A DNA stretch of 64,000 nt from Luidia sarsii (taxonomy: Eukaryota > Echinodermata > Asteroidea > Paxillosida > Luidiidae), in the NCBI GenBank assembly GCA_949987565.1, contig OX465110.1, positions 20,417,773 through 20,481,772 on the forward strand. Direction: 5' to 3'. The translations under genes were made by a program, and so were the position numbers. The notes beneath the pieces are model-generated. The model worked only from the letters and a program-made list of their open reading frames with translations. It was not told the origin of the DNA and searched no databases. Positions 22,640 to 34,800 of this stretch are shown here, in pieces (position 1 is the stretch's first letter; the number at the start of each line of letters is the position of its first letter).

Positions 22640-22648
22640 TATAAAAAG
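22640..22648 (+). promoter_or_regulatory. Probable TATA box of the EGF/ShKT/vWA gene
   Basis: TATAAAAAG lies 92 bp before the chosen start codon, so initiation would fall near 22670 with a 5' UTR of about 70 nt. A second in-frame ATG at 22707 lies inside that leader but has T at -3, whereas the ATG at 22740 has A at -3 and G at +4 and sits directly before the hydrophobic signal peptide. Confidence 0.5.
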
Positions 22649-22739
22649 AGTGTGCAGGGGAACCATGCATTTAAACTAGAGGAAGGATTCCTTGCAGGAT
22701 TTTCTCATGTGGATTTCTATTCTACATAGACCTTTAACC

Positions 22740-22802
22740 ATGGCGTTTCTATATTGGACAGTGCTGATCCTCATCCGGCTACAACTGACTTTCGCTGAAA
22801 CG
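22740..22802 (+). CDS. Exon 1: signal peptide
   Basis: It encodes 21 residues, MAFLYWTVLILIRLQLTFAE plus Thr: a short N-region, a hydrophobic core and a small-residue cleavage region (TFA). The donor GTAATT follows, leaving phase 0, which fits exon 2. Confidence 0.8.
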
Positions 22803-25800
22803 GTAATTCCTGTTTTCGACCCTTTCTCTATAATTATATTTATCGCCTTGTATACTCGGCTTTGCTATTAGATTTAAAAAAACAAACCATTTCCCCAGGG
22901 ATTGGAGCCAGATGATGGTTTATCATTTCATTTGGCTATGAAGTACCTGGTGTGTAAGGCTGTAGTGTATTTTTAGCTTTCAGGGGATTGGAGGCGTAAG
23001 ATGTAATCATTCTTGATAAGTCGGGTGAACAAGTTTACAGGTGAAAGGTTTGCGGTGACAACATGACTACAATGCATGCCGTGTGAGATTGAGTATGGCT
23101 CTGGGAAGAGCCGGCAACTCAACGTTTCGGGCAGTGTGTACTCTGGCCGTGGTCAGAAGACTAAGACAAGCAATTGCTTCTAACTCCGATTAGAAAATTT
23201 CACAAAGCCTCGTTAAATAAAGAGCATTGTAATCGTGATACGTAAGATGGGTATTTTTCTCAGATGGGCTAATCACGAACTAACGAGCGAAAAACATCCC
23301 TCAAATTCGTTTCACAATGCCACCCATCTCTGTGTCTACCTCGGTGTTGATCACTGACTTCTATTCGCCGTGGCTTGCTCGGGATAATACCATCAACGGT
23401 TGTCAGGAAATGAGGATTCTGTTCAGGATGCCGAAAATAGATGTTTACTGACGGATCCGTTCTTGATGAACTCGATCCTATTATACCCGTACTCTGACTT
23501 TGCTCAAGTTGTCCTCGTGCCTGTTCTCACAAGGAATGGTTATGTCGATGGTACTTGTACAATTTATTATAGGCCCTTTACGAAACCATGGATCAGGCTC
23601 GGGCTCAGGCTTCGTCTCTGCCTAAATTATATGAGTTTAACAAAGTATGGAAGTGATTCTTAGACCTTCGAAAATGTCTACCTACAAGACAGATTGTAAA
23701 ATTGTAAGAAGTCCTTGGGTAAGAGTAATAGGTTTGCAGTGACACCATGTAAAATTCTCTCTTTTGTGAGTAGGTGTGGTTCTGAGCAGAACTGGAGGAA
23801 CTCGCAAACCTATTATTACTTATGTTATCCCCACCGTGAAAACTTTCAAATCTCAGTCCTTGAGTAAAATTCTCTTGTTCCTGTTTTTTTTTTATTATTC
23901 TCTGTCAGGTCGTTGACAACCCATCTCTCTGCGACATCGAGTGCGTGCATGGTCAGGCTGTGACTGGACAGACCGATGACTGTCACTGCTCGTGTAACAG
24001 TGGCTGGCAGGGTCAAAGGTGTGACGGTAAGGTCGCTGTCATACACGGACATTGTTCACCACGACGTAACCGAACGCTATCACCGCGTGGTGTATATTTT
24101 ATACCCGCATACGCGCTATTCACGCTAAGCGCAGCCCATTCATATAAACGCGCGCGCCCTTTGCTTCGTCGTAATTGGCTGATGGATTACAAAACAACCG
24201 TGTCAGCAAGTCAGCCACTTCAAAAATCACCAAATGAAGGATTAGGCTCGGGCTTATGCTTCGGTCATATTTCTTTTCTCACCCGTTTTAATGTCAGGAG
24301 AATCTAGAAACAAGCGTTTGAGGACACTTTTCTCATAACAAGTCAACACCCCTTCAAGTTCGCCGACAAATTGACCTCAACTTGTATTTTCGAGGTTTTG
24401 TCGGACGGAGACGAAGCCTGAGCCCGAGGCTGATCCATGGATTCGTAAAGGGCAACAGTCTATCTAAACACGCCCGACATTGCTGCCTTGATTGTAGTGA
24501 CAGTTTAAGGAGCTGTTAAATACGAAATGGTCATGTATAGATGTCTTTGCCTCTCTCAGCTGCCTGTTGCTTGGTATGTAAAATGTGACATTATGAAAGC
24601 TATTATTTGCAAGCAAGGCAATGGTTTCATAAAGCACATTTTGCTAGCCGAGGTCGCGTTGATGAAGTCAGCTATTGATGTGGGACTTTCTCCAAGGAAT
24701 TCGCACCGTGAATGAGTACTACTGACAGAGCGAGAAACAAGGATGCCTCGAGTATTCCTTAAGGGACACGGGGCAGCTAAATATATGCCCCTAATGAAAC
24801 CAAGCATCCGTTTAAACGAACTCGGACCCACCCACATCCTTCGCCAAAGTGTCCCGCGGACAAAAAAGGGGAAGAGCGATGGGCAATTGATCTGAAGAAA
24901 AAAAGTGAAATCCTAGCGATGACTTTAATGGCGGAACAGGGATGAGGTTAGTAGATGCGAGTTTGGTCGTTCCCCATAGTGCCTGATGGCGATGAGATCA
25001 TGGCTAAGGGGTTGACGAGCTTCAAAGGTCATGGAATATGGAATGGTGCGCTGAGAAATTATCACCGTGGGGACGTCTTAATGCCAACATCTTTTCGCTC
25101 TTAAGGGCTAGTGGCGCCACCACGACGCCATCATTGTCCGAAGATAGCAGTCGGAAGTCTCGCAGTTTCGCCCCAACCAAATCATTGAAAATCCGAAGCC
25201 ATCTTGAAAGTCAATCGACACGTGATTGGTTGCACGTGCAAGCTGCTTGCTGCCATGAGCTTCCTTCCGTTGGCCGTTGAGGGCGCCCTATCATATGACG
25301 CCATGTTTTAAGGTGAACGGGAAAGCTTTGAACGCTTTTCCCAAAACCCAGCTTATGCTCTGGCTCTGGCTTTGTGCACGGCGTGGAAACGGGAGGCCTT
25401 TTGCTTCGTTTTTGAATGCTACACTGCATTTTGAAGATAACAAATATCCACAGCTTCAACTTCAACAAAGAACTCCAACCTGTGTTTTTCAGCTTTTGGA
25501 TAACAGAGACGAAGCCGGAGCCGAAGCCTAAGCTGAGTTTTGGGAAAAGGTCAACGAGGAGGAAAGAAAGGCAGAAAATCTTCCTCCCTCAGTTCTAGGT
25601 GGTATATAATGGTTCTGCGAGGGATACAAAATGGCAGTCATGGTTTTCATGATGAGGAACCCTCGCTGCCATGAAATAAATAAATGGCTAATTTGCCTGC
25701 GGGCATTTTATTACCCTGATATTACTGTTTAGTTCCAATTGCGTTTGGCCCGAATGGACTACCGTACCTTTGTCTCCTGTCTCCCTGCAGAAAAGTGCAT

Positions 25801-28800
25801 CGACGCCCGTGGGCAGCAGGCGTGTCGGAATTACGAGGCTCTCTGCACCAATGCACGCTACACAGACTTCCTGGTTACCAACTGCGCGGCTACCTGCGGC
25901 TTCTGTGGTAAGGACAACAATTCAATGCAGTTGAAAGGTCATTTAATAACAAAACACAACAGATCAAAACGATTAGATTTTGCAGTCAGAGACTAACGAG
26001 AGGTTAGCAAGAGTTTAGAGAATTTGGGTCTCTGATCCAAGCAGTTTCTTTAAAAATATCAATTCTGCAATTTTGCTTTAACAAAAAGAAAGTCCTCCTG
26101 ATATGAAACGGGCAAACCCTGATCACCATTTTAAAAAAAATTGATACTGTTTATTGATTTTTCACAACTTTTAGCGAAATGGTACAGACAGAGGCCATAT
26201 TATACAATAAGGCAATATATGTAACTGTTATTATAAATAGATTTCAAGTAATGATATGGAAAGCCTCGGAATTCCCACGTGATACACTGACCTTCCCGAT
26301 GATAAATGTAAATCCTAATACGCGTAATCTTCTCTGATCTTAGGCCATGGCTAATGCTCTGGTAAGGCAAATTAAAAGGATATGTAAATAGCGAAGTAAA
26401 TGCTTGATATTGTAGTCATTGGTCAGTTTTACCAGCCTTCAAAGGCTTAATTAATAAACCAATTCTCTTTGGTCCTTTATTTTACCATCACTATTTATTA
26501 TGTTATCTTGTGAGATGCAGTGAACCATTGATTGGCTTCGTGATTTTGTTCTTAAATTCTGGAGGGTTATTGTTCACATAAGCGTTTTATATACTAACAA
26601 GGCACCTTCCTTTGAGATCAAAAGGTCGGTCACTCTAAATTCACCAGATTTCATTTGTACATAAATATCACCCTTACCACTTCATGTTCCAACCAAAGGT
26701 ATAATTATATGGAAATTCCACATTACCTGCCACATTGTTAACATGTGCTACTGCAATTGCTCTTATGGTCAGTCATTATTTAGTACATAAAATTACAACA
26801 AATTGGTACAAATAATGTAAATGGAATTCAATGATGGTTTGTCCTACTCGTCGTAATAAGCTCTGTGTACTCAGTGCATTTTCAAAGCAAATAGGATTTG
26901 CCCATACAAGGGGACATGGATAATTGCATTATAGATGCCGAACGACCAGCTAAAAAAAAGAGTTGTGTAATCAAGGCCGGGACTCATCGACGACCAAATC
27001 AAATCGAATCGAAATGGAATCAAAATAATGGAAAGCAAAACTGGATCCCCCCCCACAGGACTGAAATGAAAAGAACCTTGTGTTCCGTTGCCGGCGATGC
27101 CGCTATAATAATCATACCACTCCCATGAATTGGCAGACATTGTCAGCGATGAATATTGACTGGCAGTGGGTCCTTTACACTCGGTATTTCACGAGGGAAA
27201 TTGTCTGCTGTTTCCGCCGTTCGGTCATTTTGCCTGAGCCGACGGTGGATCGCGGCTCGGTAGAACGATGTGATCGGCCAACTCGGCGAGTTGGCCGAAC
27301 GGCCTCGACATCCCTATTCGAGCAAACCATTATCAGGACGGACTAGGGAAATTCAAGGATATCTTTGATAGCGCGGCTCCTCGCTTGTTTTTCCCGGATC
27401 TAGAACATTACCTGTGCCGGGGGAATTTAATCTGTATTATTTAGAGCCACCGCGTGGATTTGTGTATAGGACTACAGCGTGTCAGGAAAGGTCAGGCAGT
27501 TAAGCTTGAATATCGCGCACACAATAAACAGGATCTGAAATCTCCGGTACACATCTTTTTTGTTGCTGTCTTCTGTATTCAAGGTGGACATCTTTGGCGG
27601 AGTAATATTTGCATTTTGCACTGTGTGTTGTATTGTGGGCTCCGAATGACACTGGTGTACGTGTGCAAGCAGCGTAATACGCCGCTATTTGAGTGCCTAT
27701 GAACGGCTTAGTTAATAAGTTGGCTTTTTAATTTGTTTCTACAAATGGTGATATGTGACCGGGAACAACGACATGAGGAATATCCCACCAAAACACTTTT
27801 TTAGTAAACAACGCCTGAAGTTAAAGTATCTTTATAATTCGATTACAAATCAATTTTTTTTTTTGTGTATTTCCGGAAATTTTAAGTATTAGAGGATATT
27901 ATATTTTGATATCATTTGAAAGCTAATGGTATACTCTTTCACATCATTAGAAAACCTCAAATTCTCAAAAGTGGGGTTATTCCTCATTATGCTGTGCCGG
28001 CTCACATATGCACAAAATGTTGCAAACTGCTTACTGACTTAATTTACCAAAATGCAAATCTCACAATTTAGTGGGCCTGACGTTTCGATACTGTCAGGAC
28101 CTTTCTCAAAGGCAGAATGACAGGGACATAAATCGATAGGAAGGGGAAAATATACAGGGACATGGATGACAGACTTTGACAGAATTATTCGGCAAAGTAA
28201 GCAATTCAGTGCATATTACGACAATGTCTACATTCACCTTCTCACTCCCCTGCATGTTAATAAAGAAATCCATGGGTTTGAATAGAGTAGTTGTAGTGGA
28301 TGGTGATGTTTATTTTCAGGGGATTCATCCACTTTTTCATCACTGTTCACGTTAGGCTTCGTGCTTGCATTTAAAGGCCCTATACAACATTGGTCAAAGT
28401 CAAACGATTGCCACAGTTTGTGTGTTAAACCATTAAACATTCCAAAAAAGAAATCCTGCGAAGGTTTAAATAGCTCAAATGGTAATCTGAGAAAGCAGAA
28501 AAGGGCAAAAAACCGTCACGGTTTTCGCACCGTTCTGCAGTGTAAGAAATAGTTTATACTCGCGAGTAACTTATTTGTCGAGGTTTGAGTGAAGATTTCT
28601 CGAGAAGTACAGCATCCCAGACCGTAATATTTCAACATGATGATTCTATCATGACCATCTACAAACTGTGTAAATTAGAAGGAAATCTGTGGACATGGAT
28701 GTTTTCCGATCTTCCCAATGTTGTATCGGGCCTTTAAGCGTATAATGCATTACCCGACGCACTGACCATCATGGATGATAATAGTCTGCAATAAGGGTGT

Positions 28801-31800
28801 TCACACTCAAGTCGACACAGTCCGCTTCTAGTTCTAGATGATCTGAGAATGCAACCTTGTATCAGAGATGGTGTGAGGCAGGGCGTGAGAAAACCGTGAG
28901 ATTAGGTTTCAGCGATAGGGCGTGCGACGGATAGAGCCTCAATGCTTGGGTTTACAGGGACGAGCATTGAGCGTCACGTGTGACATGCACGTGATGCCAC
29001 GTCCCTACGAAACGAACACAAAAGCCAGCCCACACGTCCGTGCGTGCAAGACACGTTTCTCTAGGGCCGTCTCCGTCTCCTGTAATGCAACAACAAATGC
29101 AACAATAAGTAGCCAGGTGTTGACATGCGGGCGCATTACGAAAGAAGAGATCACTATTGTTTTGAAGTAAGCTGGTCATTAATGCGATTTTTTGGAACCA
29201 TCTATTCAATGCAATTCTGATCGTTGTGTCTAATCGACCATTTCAAGACACGCTCTAACCATTTCTACACTTCTAGATAAAATAATAGTCATAATAACTC
29301 ATTCTGCTCTGCCAATTATAGCAGAGAGATCATTTCGATGAAGGGAATTCCGGAATAGTAATTATTCAAATATCTCTAGGCCTTGATAACCCGATACTGT
29401 TATATAGTAACCCATTGCATTGACCAAAAAACAAAAGATGAATATAAAGAAATGTCTTTTCACCATACATTTAAGAATTCACCACGACCATTGCACTGTA
29501 AAGTAAGACATTCGCTTTTCTTAATAGGCCTTTCTCAATATTCATGCAATTGTATGCATCGAACTAAAAGCGAGGCTACTGGCGCTAGATTTCCAAGATT
29601 GATTGTCGTTCCTCGCTGCTTTTGGATCTTTTCTTGACATATTCGGTGAGGTCCCTTGAATTGACCGCCATCTTGAAAAATCAAGCGCCCACAGCCTCGT
29701 TTTGGGCTCAATGCATAAAATTTGCAAAAATAATTACGAAAAGGCCTATACAACTGATGGCCACGTCCGAACCTAGGCCTGTAAATGAAAACACAATGCT
29801 GCCACCCAACCAGGTCAATTACAATATACATCTGATTGTAGAATGGACAATTCCTAGGTCAGAGGTCAGTATGAATATTCATCAAGTGACGTAGGACGCC
29901 CATCACCTTTCTTATATGCTCTTGATTCATTTTAGACTGGCCACCAATACAAACTAATCGATTATTTGATTGTTATTGATCTCTTGCAGAGAAATTCGGA
30001 CACGGCTCGGAAGGATTTGGTGAGTTTTGTTCCCCTTGATAGGAATATTCTCCTGTTTGATGGGTAGCCATCTGCACACAGGGACTTTGGACAGTCGCTC
30101 GCTTTAAAGGGATGACACAGTATTGGTCGAGGTCAAAGAATAGCATCCATACGTTGTCTGATCCAACATTTGCATGAAATAGCACACCTGTGAAAATTTC
30201 AGCTCAATCTGCCAACCGAGTCTCGAGAAAAAGAGTGAAAACCGATTCACTAAAAGTTTGTTTCGCGAAATGTAGCATTCAACGTATTGTTCCGAAAAAT
30301 CGTTTAGATCTAGAAGGTGAGACGTAAACGGTTTATTTAACTTTTTTCTCCAAAAGTACAACATTTCACTGCGAGGTTTCTATTTTAACCATCTTCAAAC
30401 CTTATAAGTTTCATGTAAATCTGTGAACATTTCTGTTTTTCGATCTTACCAATGTTGTGTATGTAGGGGCTTTAAGTCAGCCTGTATGTCGGCACCTGGC
30501 TGACAGAGAGGGAAGGGAAGTATCGGGACTGGGTGTGCTCGCGAACCCTGATATCGGTCACCACTCCGATGGGTTCCGCCCACTCCTGTGCCGTTACCAT
30601 GGTTACCTGATGGCGCTGTCTCCCTAATTGTGTTCACGCCTTCCCTCCCTGCCTAGGGGCCGGGGCGAACCGCTCGTTCTGAGGGCGACGATATCGATCA
30701 TCAATTTTCCCTGTTTTCTTGTCTTGGAATTCCATCAATTTTTTTTTTCCCTGCCCGACCTATGTTGGCACTGTCCAGTCTGACGGAGGGATCGAAACTC
30801 CTTTTTCCTGTGCAATTATGTATGCAAATCGACTCCTAGGAAGATCTGCCGAATGTTTGACGCAAAAATCGCGGAAGAATCGTTTTGAAGTACACCTAAG
30901 AGAAGTTTCATTTTAACATTATTGTTGTCCGCTACACGCTAAGTGAAGCATCGTTCTTTTCAATGATTGAAAAGGATTTGTGAAATTTCTCAAAGGTCCT
31001 GCAATAGGATCGAAACGTCAGGCCCACTAAATTTTAAGATTTGCATTTTGGAAATTTAGTCAGTAAGCAGTTTGCAACATTTTTGTATATCACTCTTGCT
31101 AATTATGGTGATTAATTGTGAAATTTTGCACTCTCTCAGTCTGTGATATGAGTTGCAGCGTTCCGGGAGGCACACTGAACAGCGAGGAATGTTTCTGCGA
31201 GTGTAGTAAGGGTTGGCATGGACGACTATGCAGTGGTAAGAAAAGAACACTCACAAATCCACCAGTTCATAATTCCACGTCAGAATAAACACTTTGTTTA
31301 TGACGTCATTTGAAGATTGCGTTTCGTCTAAACGACTATCGCTGACTGGCTGAGTTTGTAAGTCGATTTACACATTTGAGCGTTTACGTATATTTCTATC
31401 ACCTCATCGCATTTGTGGTGGACAATAATTGATGACGTCAGTGCATAATGCCTATTGTTCTGCCTCCTGTTTTTGATTACTTGTGATTGTTTACTTCTTT
31501 TTTTCGCTTCGATGTAAATGTCAAATTAAATTAGCATTGACGCACCGTGGCCCTTAAGACCTTTCCTTAATGGATACATTTGTGAGAGAGCGTGCGAGCT
31601 GAAATGATTCTAATTGAATTATTCAGCTGAATATTGCAATTGCTCACAAAAGATTTACGTAAATAGGACCGGAGACGTATTCAGTCACCAAAATATTGAC
31701 AAGAAATCAGCCCAACCACGTTCTGTATTGCTTTCAATGAAGTAGTTGTTACTACGAAAGCTCATGTACTCTTTCCAAGTGGTAAATAGGGTGTCAGAAC

Positions 31801-34800
31801 CTTATTATTATTCACCAGCTTGACTAAGGCGAATACATTTATATAAATATCCACACGCTTGTTTGAGTGAATCACAAAAATAAATAAGAGTATCAAATAA
31901 AATTGAAGTGATCATTTATACCTTGACACTGTTCATTGAGAGAGAAGGGATATATATAAATATATTTGTATAAATAGAGAGGGTGGATAGAGGGAGGGGA
32001 GAGAGAGGGGGGAGAGGGGGGAGAATGGAAAAAGGGGAAAGGGAGAGGGAGGGGATGAGGGAGAGAGAGAGAGAGGGAGGGAGAAAGATAGAGGGAGAGG
32101 GGGAGAGAGAGGGGAGGGAGGGGAGGAAGAGAGAGAAGGGACGGAGGGAGAGATAGGAGGAGGGAGAGAGAGAGGGAGAGAGAGAGAGAGAGAGGGAGAG
32201 AGAGAGAGAGAGAGGGAGAGAGAGGGAGAGAGGGGAGGGAGAGGGGTGGAGAGAGACAGAGAGAGCAAGAGGTGGAGGTAGAGAGATAAAGGTGAGGGTG
32301 GGAGAGGGGAGGGAGGGGAGGAAGAGCCTGAGAGGAGGGAGGGAGGGAGAGAGGGGATGAGGGAGAGAGAGGGAGAGAGAGAGGGAGAGGGAAAGAGAGG
32401 GGGAGAGGGGAGGGAGAAGGGTAGAGAGAGACAGAGATAGCAAGAGGTGGAGAGGGAGAGAGAAAGGTGAAGGTGAGAGCGAGAGAGCTGAGGACGAATT
32501 CCGGCAAAAAGATACTCCTCCCACGAGGTCACAATCTACGTATTTTCCGGCCATCGGTATAATTGGATTCTATTCAACGCCACATCCCTCCACCTTAACA
32601 CATCCCTCCACCTTACACAAAACACAACAGTGCCCCCTTCTGTGTCCGTGGTAATCGTACGTTCTCGCGTGTGTGTTTTACCCAATCTGTAGAAAAGTGC
32701 GAAGACAAGTCTGACAAGTGCGGTTTGTGGGGGAAGTACCAGTGCACCACACCGTCCGTCGCTAACCTCTGTCCAGCCATGTGCGGGGAATGTGGTAAGG
32801 CATGAATTGAGTAAGCTCTGATTAAAGGGATGACACGACATTGGTCGAGGTCAAAGAATAGCATCCATACGTTGTCTGATCTAACATATGCATGAAATAG
32901 CACACCTGTGAAAATTCCAGCTCAATCTGCCAACCGAGTCTCGAGAAAAAGAGTGAAAACCGATTCACTAAACGTTTGTTTTGCGAAAATGCAGCATTCA
33001 ACGAATTGTTCAACGTTTAGATCTCGGGTGAGAGGTAAATGATTCATTTTACTCTTTTCTCCAGAAATACCGAATTTTAGGCAGAAATATTTCAGTGGGA
33101 GGGTTTTTACCATAACCATCTTCAAACTGTATAAGTTTCATGTAAATGTACATGTATGAACAAGTCTGTTAAAGGACTCGATCAATCAACCATGTCAAGA
33201 GAAAACCCATGGAAACGAAATTAAATGCTATATTTTGTTTAAGACACAGTGGGGGGTATTTGTAAATGGAACGCTTTCTTCCAACAATCGCTCCACGGAG
33301 TGTTCATTGGAAATTTTACAAATTTCCTCTTCACTCGAAAACGGCAGATTTCCGAGCGCTACAATTTCATGGAGTGTCTAATACCATTACAAACTTCACA
33401 CTTTATGCACACTGTCTTGTAAGACCGTGATTGTCAACCGCAGTCTTGTTTGCGTGGATTTTGATCACTCTGAAGGAGTACCCTTCGCTTTGGAAAGTTC
33501 GTTTATTAAAATAAATTCTGACAGGTCCCCCGCCATAGAACAACAACTTGATAAGAAGCTGTCTGTGCTGGACAAGGGCAAGGCTCATGTCTGTGTGTAT
33601 CCTTGCAGTTGTCATGAAAAGAAACCCACCCATTGCGTAGATAACCAAGCAGACTTGAAGCATAAACAACTAGGTACTCACATCCATTGATCTCAAGTTA
33701 ATTCCAGGCACACTGTTATTGCTTGAGCTATCGATTGCCGTTTCCTACTTTGTCATATTTGTCTTGCTCTTTCGTGCAGATAAATTCGGCCCAGGGTCGC
33801 CGGGATTCGGTAAGTTAAAGACAGCTTTTTTATGACTTAAATGTTCAGCTTTATGTCTTTCTTAAAGATGTACGGTATTGTGCGGTGGACTAGGGATAAA
33901 TCCCCTGGCTATCATTGGATTTGTAGATGGCTAGATTCTTAGAAAATATATTTTTTTCTTAACTTAATAGCAGCTGCAGAACCGTGGAAATTCTAAAGCC
34001 AGGATCGTCATTCAAGAATAATTTACATCGTGTTATAAGTGGAGATTCTTGTTCTGAGTCTGGCTCTGAAAAACAATTCACAGTACCGGCTCTTAGAGCC
34101 ATACTTCATCTCACAAAAGATGATTTTACAAGGTGTCACAAGGTGTCAAAAGGTGTCACAAGGTGTCACAAGGTGTCACAAGTTGACACAAGTTGTCACA
34201 AGTTGGCACAAGGTGTCGCAAGGTGTCGCAAGGTGTCACAAGGTGTCACAAGGTGTCGCAAGGTGTCACAAGGTGTCACAAGGTGTCACAAGGTGTCACA
34301 AGGTGTCACAAGGTGTCACAAGGTGTCACAAGATGTCACAAGGTGTCACAAGGTGTCACAGGGTGTTAAAAGGTATCACAAGGTGTCACAAGGTGTCACA
34401 AGGTATCACAAGGTGTCACAAGGTGTCACAAGGTGTCACAAGGTGTCACAAGGTGTCACAAGGTGTCACAAGATGTCACAAGGTGTCACAAGGTGTCACA
34501 GGGTGTTAAAAGGTATCACAAGGTGTCACAAGTTCTCACGAGGTGTCACAAGGTGTCAAACTTTTCACTCTGTGCTTCCAGCATGCGAACCGTCAAATCC
34601 TATCTTTCATTGGTCCTAGGTCACAAGCATTCTCGTAACAACGATGGGGGAACCCTGCTCGTAACGTCGACGGGTTACCCTTTAATATCCTTCCGCCTGA
34701 AAGGACCTCGCGCACAAATCGTTCATTTCATCCGCAAGCATCAGTATGCACAAAACGCGTAGACAATTTCTCTTTTTACCAAGCCCATTTGGGTGACCAC

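Noticed and set aside
31893..32554. Open frames of about 200-212 codons on the minus strand
   Set aside because: Compositional artefact of the polypurine tract inside an intron of the secreted gene; three frames are open at once.
33984..34619. 211-codon frame with a VSQGVTRCHK-type repeat
   Set aside because: Reads the 10-bp minisatellite within an intron; three 10-bp units give a 10-residue period by arithmetic, in any frame.
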